Of a stretch of 29,167 bases of DNA, positions 6,615 to 13,809 are shown piece after piece (the first letter of the stretch is position 1; each line of letters begins with the position of its first letter). The translations under genes were made by a program, and so were the position numbers. Where the stretch lies: positions 1 through 29,167 of the forward strand of contig DATJBC010000236.1 in assembly GCA_035515515.1 (NCBI GenBank). The letters run 5' to 3'. Origin of the DNA: DATJBC01 sp035515515 (GTDB lineage Bacteria > Actinomycetota > Acidimicrobiia > Acidimicrobiales > UBA8190). The notes below the pieces were generated by a model. It did not search any database. It saw only the letters and a program-made list of their open reading frames with translations, and had not been told where the DNA came from.

Positions 6615-8111
6615 TCAGGGGGGGCCGCCGGGCGCCACCCCCAGGGACGCGAGCGCCCGGGCGAGGACGTCGTCGGGGGCCGTCTCCGTGGCGATGGGCA
6701 CCGCCTCTGGCCAGGGGTCCTCGGCGGCGGCCATGGCCCGGCCGATGGCCGCCGTGGCCTCGGACGCGTCGGTGGCGGCCCGGGCCCGCCCGGCGATCCT
6801 CGCCTCCCGGGTGGGGCGGGGCGCGCTGCAGCGCAGCTCGGCCAGATCGGCCACGGCGCGCTCGGCCAGCGACCGAGCACGGCGGCGGCGGGCCTCGCTC
6901 GTCCAGGAGGCGTCGACCACGACGCTGCGGCCCGTGCCCAGGAGCTCGGCCGCCCGGTCGAGGAGCTCGTCGTAGACGGCCTCGGTCGCCGCCCCCCGGT
7001 AGCGGCCCCGGCCGAACGCCGGCGGCTCCTGCGTGGCCTTGCGGGGCTCGTGGCGCGCCCGGCGGACGCAGTCGGAGCGCAGCACCGTGGCCCCGAGGGC
7101 GTCACCCAGCCGGCGGGCCAGCGTCGTCTTCCCCGACCCGGGCAGGCCGCCCACGAGCACGAGGCGGACCCGGGCGGCCTCGAGATGGCGGCGGGCCAGG
7201 GCCAGCAGGTCCCTGGCCTCGCCGCCCGTCGCCGCCGCCCCCTGCTCGTGGCGCAGGCAGGCCACCTTCACCCGCACCAGCGCGCGGCTGGCGACGTAGA
7301 AGTGCAGCAGCGCCGGGGGGATCGCCTCGCCCGACGCCTCCTCGTAGGCCTCGACGAAGCGCGCCGAGGCACCGGGGCATCCCAGGCGCTCGAGGTCCAT
7401 GGCCAGGAAGGCGACGTCGGCGACGACGTCGCCGTAGCGGAGGCGGTCGTCGAATTCGAGACAGTCCAGGATCCGCGGCCCGTCGTCGAGGCAGTAGATG
7501 TCCGCCGCCTGCAGATCACCGTGGCCGTCACAGACGTGCCCGGCGCGGATGCGGGCGTCGAACAGGGCCTCCCGGCCGGCCAGGAAGCGCCGCCCCAGGG
7601 CGACGACGGCGTCGAACTCGCCACGGCCGAGCACGGGGCCGGCGAAGCGCTCGATGGCGTGGGCGTCGGCGGCCAAGCGCGCCGCCAGTGCGGGCGCAGC
7701 GCCCGCGGAGGCGATGGCCGCCGAGCGCGCCGCGTGCCGGTGGAAGTCCGCCACCGTGGCTGCGACGGCCCGCAGCCGCGCGTCCAGGAGGGGGGACGGC
7801 GCCTGCAGCAGCCGATCGAGCGCCCGGTCCGCCGGCAGGCGACGCATCACCACCGCATGGTCGATGGCCCTCCCGCCGAGCACGACGTCGGCGGTGCCCA
7901 GATAGACGTCGGGCGCCAGGCGGGCGTTCAAGGCGACCTCGCGCTCGCAGTCCTCCCGCCGGGACTCCTGCGTGGTGAAGTCGACGAAGTCGAACCGCAC
8001 GGGCTTGCGCAGCTTCAGGACCCGGTCTCCCAGGAAGACCAGGATCGACACATGCGTCTCCCGGACCTCGGCGCCCCCGTCCCCGCCGCCGGCGACAGCC
8101 CCCTCGGTCAT
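6615..8111 (-). CDS. APH-like kinase / AAA P-loop fusion (Rv2004c type)
   Basis: A 498-residue two-domain protein. Residues 1-300 resemble aminoglycoside phosphotransferase-fold kinases: LKLRKPVRFDFVDFTT, a Brenner-like motif H197-G-D199, and ILDCLEFDDRLRYGDVVADVAFLAMDLERLG. Residues 318-495 form a P-loop kinase with Walker A GLPGSGKTTLA (K328) and a YDELLDRAAELL...VVVDASW segment seen in gluconate/zeta-toxin-like kinases. This architecture matches the mycobacterial dormancy protein Rv2004c. At the position of the catalytic Asn of HxDxxxxN there is Asp (HGDLQAAD, D204), so phosphotransfer by the first domain is uncertain. The gene follows hsp20 after 80 bp and probably shares its promoter. 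The ATG at 8111 has no strong Shine-Dalgarno sequence. Confidence 0.87.
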   Translation of the reverse strand: MTEGAVAGGGDGGAEVRETHVSILVFLGDRVLKLRKPVRFDFVDFTTQESRREDCEREVALNARLAPDVYLGTADVVLGGRAIDHAVVMRRLPADRALDRLLQAPSPLLDARLRAVAATVADFHRHAARSAAIASAGAAPALAARLAADAHAIERFAGPVLGRGEFDAVVALGRRFLAGREALFDARIRAGHVCDGHGDLQAADIYCLDDGPRILDCLEFDDRLRYGDVVADVAFLAMDLERLGCPGASARFVEAYEEASGEAIPPALLHFYVASRALVRVKVACLRHEQGAAATGGEARDLLALARRHLEAARVRLVLVGGLPGSGKTTLARRLGDALGATVLRSDCVRRARHEPRKATQEPPAFGRGRYRGAATEAVYDELLDRAAELLGTGRSVVVDASWTSEARRRRARSLAERAVADLAELRCSAPRPTREARIAGRARAATDASEATAAIGRAMAAAEDPWPEAVPIATETAPDDVLARALASLGVAPGGPP

Positions 8112-8191
8112 GCGGGCTCTCCCGGGCGCGCGAACAGGCGGAGGAGCTGTCGGGACTCCTCCACCCTGTTCACCGGCGCTGGAGGACCCGG

Positions 8192-8614
8192 TCAGACCTT
8201 CGTGACCGGGATCTTCGTGGACTGCGCCTTGGCCCTGCTCACCGGGACCCTGACCTCCAGGATCCCGTCGGCGAAGGTGGCCTTGACGTCGTCCTCGGTC
8301 GCCCCTACCGGGAGGGTCAAGCTCCGCGAGAAGCTCCCGTACCGGAACTCCGAGCGACGCCGGTCCTTGTCCACCGTCTCGTCGCGGCGTTCTGCGTGCA
8401 GCGTCAGCACGCCGTTCTCGACGGAGATGTCGACGTCCTTGTCGGGGTCCACACCCGGGAGCTCGGCCCGGATGACCAGCGTGTCGCCCTCCATGACCTC
8501 CTCGACCCGGATGATCCCATCCTCCTCGAAGAGGTCCATCCAGCGGCGTACCGTGGGCCACAGGGGCGGCCACTCCACAACGGCGCGTCCTGTGCGAACG
8601 AGATCACGTGCCAT
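8192..8614 (-). CDS. Hsp20 / alpha-crystallin small heat-shock protein
   Basis: A 140-residue small heat-shock chaperone that holds unfolding proteins in the cytoplasm. The alpha-crystallin domain spans about residues 35-130, with VIRAELPGVDPDKDVDISVENGVLTLHAER, the GSFSRSLTLP strand and the A-x-x-x-G-[IV]-L motif seen as FADGILEVRVPV. The N-terminal arm (about 34 residues) is short. The ATG at 8614 has AGGAGG about 6 bases upstream. A good promoter with a DosR-like box precedes it, as for hspX (Rv2031c) in the mycobacterial DosR regulon. The APH/AAA kinase gene lies downstream on the same strand. Confidence 0.94.
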   Translation of the reverse strand: MARDLVRTGRAVVEWPPLWPTVRRWMDLFEEDGIIRVEEVMEGDTLVIRAELPGVDPDKDVDISVENGVLTLHAERRDETVDKDRRRSEFRYGSFSRSLTLPVGATEDDVKATFADGILEVRVPVSRAKAQSTKIPVTKV

Positions 8615-8653
8615 GCCAGCCTCCTTCCACTCCTCGTCTACCTCTCCAGTTCC

Positions 8654-8697
8654 ATCCCACGCCGTTCACGCACCTCGCGCAAGGGGACAAGGTCACC
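8654..8697 (-). promoter_or_regulatory. DosR-like box and promoter of hsp20
   Basis: GGGGACAAGGTCACC (8683-8697) is the core of AAGGGGACAAGGTCACCTT, a 19-bp near-palindrome with one mismatched pair. On the minus strand it is followed by TTGCGC, 17 bases and TGGGAT (8659-8654), a fair -35/-10 pair. The box to -10 gap is 23 bases. The transcript would begin near 8647 and include a leader with the strong Shine-Dalgarno of hsp20. The box overlaps the last codons of the upstream methyltransferase gene. Confidence 0.58.
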
Positions 8698-9382
8698 TTC
8701 GCGTGGCCGTGACCAGCTGCACGGCGCCGAAGCTCAGGGGCCGGCGGCGATAGGCCCCGAAGCCCGCGGCCTCCGCCATCCGGGCGAGGGCGGCGTCGGT
8801 GGGCAGCAGGGCGCTCGAGGCGGGGAGGTACCGGTACGCCTGGCGGTCCGACAGCACCGCCCCCACCACGGGGACCAGCCCGTGGAAGTACAGCCGGTGC
8901 AGCGCGTGGGCCGGCTGCCAGGTGGGCTCGGCCACCTCGAGGACCGCCAGGCGCCCGCCGCTGCGCAGCACCCGCCCCAGCTCGGCCAGCAAGGCGGCGG
9001 GGTCGGCCACGTTGCGCAGCGCGAAGCCGCACGTGGCCCCGTGGGCCACGCCGTCGGCCAGGGGGAGGCGCAGCCCGTCGGCGAGCACCCGCACGGGGCT
9101 CTCCGAGGCCGCCCGCAGCATCCCCTCGGAGAGGTCGAAGCCGATGGCACGGTGCCCGTGGCGCCCGAGCGCACGGCACAGCTCGCCGGGCCCGCACCCG
9201 ACGTCGACCACGAGCGCGCCGGGCGCCAGCCCGAGCGACCGTACCGCTGCCGCGCGCCAGCGGCGGTCCAGTCCGAGGGTCAGGAGGCGGTTCATCCGCT
9301 CGTAGCGGGGGGCGACCCGGTCGAACATCTCCCGCACCGCACGGGGCCGGTCCGGTCCGGCCTGGAGCGGGTCAGCCGACAT
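8693..9382 (-). CDS. menG: Demethylmenaquinone methyltransferase (MenG/UbiE family)
   Basis: A 229-residue SAM-dependent methyltransferase that completes menaquinone by methylating demethylmenaquinone at the membrane. The N-terminus VREMFDRVAPRYERMNRLLTLGLDRRWR is the UbiE/MenG signature. Motif I is VVDVGCGPGELC, and later motifs include FALRNVADPAALLAELGRVLRSGGRLAVLEVAEP and YRYLPAS. Length is normal. It is divergent from the LLM-MenA fusion 76 bp away, so two menaquinone tail steps flank one promoter region. COQ5-type activity on another quinone is excluded only by context. Confidence 0.9.
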   Translation of the reverse strand: MSADPLQAGPDRPRAVREMFDRVAPRYERMNRLLTLGLDRRWRAAAVRSLGLAPGALVVDVGCGPGELCRALGRHGHRAIGFDLSEGMLRAASESPVRVLADGLRLPLADGVAHGATCGFALRNVADPAALLAELGRVLRSGGRLAVLEVAEPTWQPAHALHRLYFHGLVPVVGAVLSDRQAYRYLPASSALLPTDAALARMAEAAGFGAYRRRPLSFGAVQLVTATRR

Positions 9383-9404
9383 CGCCGCATCCTGGCACGA
9401 CCCC

Positions 9405-9410
9405 TATGCT
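9405..9410 (+). promoter_or_regulatory. -10 candidate for the LLM-MenA fusion
   Basis: TATGCT lies in the 76-bp divergent gap, 48 bases before the ATG at 9459. No clear -35 was seen, and no DosR-like box is present here, unlike the stress genes nearby. This suggests that the menaquinone genes are not part of the same control. Confidence 0.35.
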
Positions 9411-9458
9411 CCCCCGGCGACGTGGACCACGGGGAGCGGACACCGGGGATGACCGATC

Positions 9459-11432
9459 ATGGCTGAGCTGGCACGGCCCGTGGGCCTGGGCCTCGCGGCG
9501 CGAGGGTCGGTGGACGACGTCGTGTCGTGGGCCCGTCAGGCCGAGCACGCGGGCCTGGACTCGGTCTGGTTCCACGAGAGCTACTTCGAGCGAGACGCCG
9601 TCACCTACGCGGCCGCCGTGGCCAGTCACGTGCCGCGCGTGACCGTGGCGCTCGGAGCCGTGACGCCCTTGACGCGTCATCCGGTGCTCACGGCCATGAC
9701 CGTGAGCGCTCTCGACGACATGGCGCCGGGCCGGATCGTCTGCGCGCTCGGCACCGGGTTGCCCCTGCGGCTGGCCCAGATGGGCGTGGCCTACAGCCCG
9801 GCGTCGGCGGTCGAGCGCCTCGAGGAGGCCATGGCCCTCATGCGCCGGCTGTGGCGGGGCGAGCGCCAGCCCAGCGCCGTGGCGGAGGTGCCCGACCTCG
9901 TCCCCATGTTCCCTCCCGTGCACCACGTCCCGATGTACGTGGCGGGCTACCGCTCCGCCATGGTGGAGCTGGCCGGGCGGGTGGCCGACGGGTACCTGGC
10001 CCGGCCGGCCGAGTCGTTGCCGAGCCTCGTCCACATCCTCGACCGGCTGCGCAAGGCCGAGGCCGTGGCCGGGCGGCCGCCGGGGTCGGTGCGCGCCGCG
10101 GGGTACCTGCTCAGCCTGGTGGGGCCCAGCCGCCGGGAGGCGCTCAACCGCGCCAAGCGTGAGCCCTTCGTCATCTACATGATGAGCGTGCTCTCCGACG
10201 TGTCGCTCGACCGGGCGGGGATGCCCCGCGGCGTGCGCGACGAGGTGGCGGCCGCCTGGCGGGCCGAGGAGTACCACCGTGCCGCCGAGCTGCTCCCCGA
10301 CGAGCTGGTGGAGGCCTTCATCCTGTGCGGCACCGCCGACGAGATCGCCGAGCGGGCCAGCGCGTTCGCCGACGCCGGGCTGCAGTGGCCGCTGCTCCAG
10401 CCCGTGGTGCAGGACGACGAGCAGGTGGCCGGGGTCATCGCCGCCGCCGCCGCCTTCGGCGCGGCCCGCGCCGACCCAACGGCGGCGCCCGCCGCCGGCC
10501 GCCCGAGCGCGGCGGCGTCGGCCGGGGCCGGGGGGGCGTGGCGCCGGCTCGCCGCGTTGTGGGAGGTGACCCGGCCGTTCAGTCTCACGGCCAGCTCGGT
10601 GCCGGTGGCGGCGGGGCTCGCCCTGGCCGGTGCCGGCCACCCCATCCGCTGGACGCTGGCGGCCGCCGTGGTGGCGGCGTCGGTGCTCCTCCAGGTGGGC
10701 ACGAACGTGGTGAACGAGATCTACGACGTGCGCCGCGGCGTCGACTCCATCACGTCGCCGCGGGCCAGCCTGGCGCTGCTCAAGGGCCGCCTGTCGGAGC
10801 GACAGGCCTTCGGCTACGCCGCGCTGGCGCTCGTGGGCGCCGTCGGGCTCGGCGGGTGGATGATCGCCGTGCGGGGATGGCCCGTGGCCGTGCTGGGCGT
10901 GCTGGGCCTGGTCGGAGGGGTGGGGTACACGGCGCCGCCGTTGCGCCTCAAGTACCGGGCACTGGGCCTGCCCGTGGTCTTCACCCTGATGGGCCCGGTG
11001 ATGGTGGCCGGCACGTACTACGTCGTCACCGGGACGGTGACGGCATCGGCGCTCGTGGCCAGCCTGCCCATCGGGCTCCTGGTCACCGCCATCCTCCACG
11101 GCAACGAGTGGCGTGACATCGCCGAGGACGCCCGGGTCGGTGTCTCGACGCTGTCGATCAAGATCGGCGGCCGCCGCGCCTACCTCCTCTATCTCGGCCT
11201 CGTCCTCGGCGCCTACCTGGCCCTGGTGTGCTCGGTGCTGGCCGGCGCCGTGCCCACCGACGCCGTGGCCGGGGCGCTGTCGCTGCCCCTGCTGGTGCGG
11301 GTGGCGCTCGCCGCCGCCCTGGGCGCCCGCGGCGAGCGCCGGCCCCTGGCCACCATCGACCTGGCCACCGCCCAGCTCCACGCCCTGTTCGGCTCCCTGC
11401 TGGTCGCCGGCCTGGTGGCGGCGGCGGTGTGA
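9459..11432 (+). CDS. LLM flavin-dependent oxidoreductase fused to MenA-type prenyltransferase
   Basis: A 657-residue fusion. Residues 1-330 form a luciferase-like (probably F420- or FMN-dependent) TIM barrel: VGLGLAARG, AEHAGLDSVWFHES, a VALGAVTPLTRHP strand, FVIYMMSVLSDV, and ILCGTADEIAER near the end. An Ala/Gly/Pro linker (about 331-355) joins an integral-membrane UbiA-family domain (358-657) with about eight helices. This domain shows the MenA first motif N419-EIY-D423-VRRGV-D429, the YTAPPLRLKYRALG segment, and the second motif NEWRDIAEDARVGVSTLSIKIG. MenA prenylates 1,4-dihydroxy-2-naphthoate. Both halves look complete and the frame is uninterrupted. The CPBP protease gene overlaps its stop by four bases (GTGA). 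The tethered oxidoreductase may act on the quinone or its prenyl chain; that is inference. Confidence 0.9.
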   Translation: MAELARPVGLGLAARGSVDDVVSWARQAEHAGLDSVWFHESYFERDAVTYAAAVASHVPRVTVALGAVTPLTRHPVLTAMTVSALDDMAPGRIVCALGTGLPLRLAQMGVAYSPASAVERLEEAMALMRRLWRGERQPSAVAEVPDLVPMFPPVHHVPMYVAGYRSAMVELAGRVADGYLARPAESLPSLVHILDRLRKAEAVAGRPPGSVRAAGYLLSLVGPSRREALNRAKREPFVIYMMSVLSDVSLDRAGMPRGVRDEVAAAWRAEEYHRAAELLPDELVEAFILCGTADEIAERASAFADAGLQWPLLQPVVQDDEQVAGVIAAAAAFGAARADPTAAPAAGRPSAAASAGAGGAWRRLAALWEVTRPFSLTASSVPVAAGLALAGAGHPIRWTLAAAVVAASVLLQVGTNVVNEIYDVRRGVDSITSPRASLALLKGRLSERQAFGYAALALVGAVGLGGWMIAVRGWPVAVLGVLGLVGGVGYTAPPLRLKYRALGLPVVFTLMGPVMVAGTYYVVTGTVTASALVASLPIGLLVTAILHGNEWRDIAEDARVGVSTLSIKIGGRRAYLLYLGLVLGAYLALVCSVLAGAVPTDAVAGALSLPLLVRVALAAALGARGERRPLATIDLATAQLHALFGSLLVAGLVAAAV

Positions 11433-12091
11433 CGGGCGCCGCCCCCGGCCCGTCCCGCCCCGCCGGGGTCGGCGAGCTCCTCCTCGGCACGGCGGCGGCC
11501 GCCGCCTGCTTCGCCCGCACCTTCCGCGGCCCCCGCCCCGCCTTCTGGGCGCGCATGACGCAGACCGGGGCGTTGCTGGGGGCCATCGCCCTGGCGCGAC
11601 GGCCCGAGCTCCGCCGGGCGCGGGTGCGGGCGCGCCATGTGCTCGAGGGCACGGCGATCGCCGGGGCGCTCTACATCGTGTTCCAGGCCGGCGATCGTGC
11701 CGCCCGCCGCATCATGCCCGACGGTGCAAGGGACATCGCCGCCATCTACGACCTGCGGTGCCAGGAGAGCCCCGCGCGCATCGCCGTCCGGCTGGCCACG
11801 GTGATCGCCCCCGCCGAGGAGCTGTTCTGGCGCGGGTGGTTGCAGCGATCGCTGGCGCAGCGCTCGGGCCGGTGGACCGCCGCCGCCCTGGCGGCGGCCG
11901 CCTACGCGGGCGTGCACGTGGCGTCGGAGAACCCCACCCTGGTGGGGGCGGCCGGCGTCGCCGGGGCCTACTGGTCGGCGTTGGCCGCGGCCGGCGTCGA
12001 CATGCAATCGCTCGTCGTGAGCCATCTCCTGTGGGACATCGTCATCTTCCTGGTGGTCCCCACCCAGCCTGTGGACGACGCCCGCCCCTGA
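11429..12091 (+). CDS. CPBP-family intramembrane metalloprotease
   Basis: A 220-residue membrane protein of the CPBP (CAAX protease / Abi) family. Conserved motif 1 is E130-E131-LFW-R135 (EExxxR) in IAPAEELFWRGWLQRSL; motif 2 is the histidine in AYAGVHVASENP; a third conserved His occurs in VVSHLLWDIVIFL. Hydrophobic stretches around residues 15-35, 70-85, 120-130, 150-165, 180-195 and 200-212 are consistent with several helices. The GTG at 11429 overlaps the LLM-MenA stop by four bases, so it is co-translated with the quinone enzyme. The substrate is unknown. A prenyl-protein protease role should not be assumed. Confidence 0.82.
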   Translation: MTGAAPGPSRPAGVGELLLGTAAAAACFARTFRGPRPAFWARMTQTGALLGAIALARRPELRRARVRARHVLEGTAIAGALYIVFQAGDRAARRIMPDGARDIAAIYDLRCQESPARIAVRLATVIAPAEELFWRGWLQRSLAQRSGRWTAAALAAAAYAGVHVASENPTLVGAAGVAGAYWSALAAAGVDMQSLVVSHLLWDIVIFLVVPTQPVDDARP

Positions 12092-12579
12092 TGGGGCGCT
12101 TTGGCTCCTGACGTCGGCCCCGGGCCCGCTCCTCAACCGGAGAAGGGCACGCGCCGATACGACAGGAGGCGACGCCCAGTGCACCACGGGCGCGACCACC
12201 GGGTGCACCCGCGTCCACTGGGACGGCAGCCACACCCTGACGATCACGCTGGGCACCGAGAGCACGAGCCAACCGACCAAGACGAACCCCGACATCGCCG
12301 TCTTCACGCCCGCCCTCACCGCGGGGGTGAGCAGCGCCATGAGCAGCCCCGCGGAGGAGCGGTTCTGAGCGCAGCGGCCGACCACGCCGCGGCCGCCGCC
12401 GACCGCTACCGACGCGCTGAAAGCGACGATGCCCCGGGCGATGCCGGCGCACCACCGGTCACGATGGCGACGTGTCCGACAACAGGACCGACGACGGCGT
12501 CAGGGCCACGACGTCACCCGCCTGTCGCTCTCGCCGGCAGCGAACCCGGGCGCGCCGCATCACCGGGCTCGAGTGTCCG
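12092..12579. other. 488-bp gap without a complete gene
   Basis: No open frame here has both a start and family-like content. The only protein-like stretch is a plus-strand frame ending at 12368, listed separately. The remaining bases, 12369-12579, show mixed codon bias and no box, hairpin or RNA gene that I could recognise. A Shine-Dalgarno-like GACAGGAGGC occurs near 12161-12170 but is not followed by a usable start codon at the right distance. Confidence 0.5.
12108..12368 (+). pseudogene. Possible 3' remnant of a secreted/surface protein gene
   Basis: From about 12177 the frame reads CTTGATTGCTRVHWDGSHTL, then TITLGTESTSQPTK, NPDIAVFTPALTAG and VSSAMSSPAEERF before the TGA at 12366-12368. 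The Thr/Ser-rich, strand-like pattern (a WDGSHTLTITLG segment) looks like the end of an Ig-like or cell-surface domain, and codon use is coherent. The frame has no suitable start or signal peptide upstream, where it becomes Arg-rich, so the 5' part seems lost. It could also be chance. Confidence 0.3.
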
Positions 12580-13491
12580 TCACCGGTGACGCGAGATCAC
12601 CTCGTCACCGTACTGCTGCAGCACCTCGACGGCGTGCTCGACCGAGTCACCGGGCACGGAGATGGAATTCCACGTGACGCCCATGGCCGACATGCGGTCG
12701 AGGGCCTCCAGGTGCCCCTCCGCCCGGAACCCGGGGTGTCCGGGGCCGGGCAGGCACGTCGTGAAGGCGACGTCGACCCCACCGGGATCCCTGCCCGCCT
12801 GCTCCACGAGGTGATGGAGGTGCTCGACGAGCGGCGTCAGGTCGTCCAGGGACTCGAGCGGCATGGTGCGCGCCGTCCGGGCGAGGCGTCTCGTGGCGGG
12901 GAACGGGTTCCACCCATCGGCGCAACGCGCCACCCGCTGGCGGCTGCGCGCGCTGTTCCCCCCGATCCAGATGGGGACGTGGGCGGGCTTGGGATTGGCC
13001 GTGACGGCGTCGGCGCGGAAGTGGGCGCCGTCGAAGGAGAAGCGGTCCGTGCTCCAGGTGCCGCGGATCGCCTCGAGGGCCTCGTCGAAGAGATCGTTGC
13101 GCTGCTCGAAGTCCACCCCGAGGGTCCTGTACTCGCCGCGCAGGTATCCCGTGGCGACCGACAGGACAAAGCGCCCGCCGCTGAGCGCATCGAGGGTGGC
13201 CGCCACCTTGGCGACCAGGAACGGGTTGCGATAAGGCAACACCACGATGTTGGGGATGAGCCGGAGGCGCTCGGTCACCCCCGCCACGTACGCCAGCGCG
13301 GCGAACGGATCGAGCGCGTCGTGGCCGCCCGCCGCCAGCCACGTGTGCGGCGGCGCGGGGTGGTCGGTGAACGCGATGCCGCTGAACCCGGCCTCCTCCG
13401 CCGCCCGGGCGAAGCGCGCCAGGCCGCCCCCCGTCACCAGGTCGGGCGTGTAGGGGTGGGTGATCAGCGGATAGGTCGTCCAGTGTCGCAT
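12580..13491 (-). CDS. LLM class F420-dependent oxidoreductase
   Basis: A 303-residue luciferase-like monooxygenase family protein, probably F420-dependent. Landmarks are FARAAEEAGFSGIAFTDHP at the N-terminus, DPFAALAYVAGVTERLRLIPNIVVLPYRNPFLVAK, LDALSGGRFVLSVATGYLRGEY and the PIWIGGNSARSRQRVARCADGWNP segment that contacts the cofactor phosphate. Length is normal. The substrate is unknown; such enzymes reduce or oxidise diverse metabolites. It is not a close copy of the LLM half of the fusion at 9459. A TATAAC -10 candidate lies at 13512-13507, with the ATG about 15 bases further on. Confidence 0.9.
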   Translation of the reverse strand: MRHWTTYPLITHPYTPDLVTGGGLARFARAAEEAGFSGIAFTDHPAPPHTWLAAGGHDALDPFAALAYVAGVTERLRLIPNIVVLPYRNPFLVAKVAATLDALSGGRFVLSVATGYLRGEYRTLGVDFEQRNDLFDEALEAIRGTWSTDRFSFDGAHFRADAVTANPKPAHVPIWIGGNSARSRQRVARCADGWNPFPATRRLARTARTMPLESLDDLTPLVEHLHHLVEQAGRDPGGVDVAFTTCLPGPGHPGFRAEGHLEALDRMSAMGVTWNSISVPGDSVEHAVEVLQQYGDEVISRHR

Positions 13492-13506
13492 CGGCCCGGC
13501 GCCAGG

Positions 13507-13512
13507 GTTATA
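13507..13512 (-). promoter_or_regulatory. -10 candidate of the LLM oxidoreductase gene
   Basis: The minus strand reads TATAAC here, one of the few AT-rich hexamers in the region, 15 bases before the ATG at 13491. The expected -35 position is GC-rich and poor. The DosR-like box at 13573-13586 is 60 bp away, too far to match the spacing seen elsewhere. Confidence 0.4.
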
Positions 13513-13572
13513 CCGCCGCCGGCCGCCCCGGGCCAGACGGGACCGCGGCCCGGTCGGTCGGGGGCGGGATTC

Positions 13573-13615
13573 GGGACTTTCGGACCTGTCACTTCTGCCA
13601 CAGAAGGCCGATCAT
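13573..13615 (+). promoter_or_regulatory. DosR-like box and -10, plus-strand direction
   Basis: GGGACTTTCGGACC (13573-13586) is a strong box. GATCAT (13610-13615) is a -10 candidate 23 bases downstream, the same gap as at other sites. A small hairpin CTTCTG-CCA-CAGAAG (13592-13606) lies between them. The promoter would drive a 28-residue ORF and then the ABC transporter. The LLM gene diverges on the other side. Confidence 0.5.
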
Positions 13616-13626
13616 GTCTCTATCGG

Positions 13627-13713
13627 ATGTGCCCTTGCCGGCACGGAACGGAGACGGAGCAGCAGTGGCAGTCGTGGGCCTCCCGACGAGGAGCGCCCCA
13701 GGTGCTGCTGTAG
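13627..13713 (+). CDS. 28-residue Cys-containing ORF behind the box
   Basis: ATG 13627 encodes MCPCRHGTETEQQWQSWASR plus eight residues. Third codon positions are mostly G or C, fitting local coding style, and the CPCRH start recalls the other small Cys/His proteins found behind boxes in this window. The implied transcription start is only about 4 bases before the ATG. An overlapping frame from GTG 13629 is also open but has poorer codon bias. No family is recognised; translation is uncertain. Confidence 0.3.
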   Translation: MCPCRHGTETEQQWQSWASRRGAPQVLL

Positions 13714-13809
13714 AGTGAGGTGCCCGGATCGCCACGGCCGGCGCCGTCTTGATCCGATCGGCAAGGCGCAGGGCGCTTGGAGGGACTGTTGCACGCCGTC
13801 GATCGGAGC

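Noticed and set aside
9372..11381. A 669-codon minus-strand open frame
   Set aside because: Antisense shadow of the LLM-MenA fusion; low-complexity His/Arg/Gly translation.
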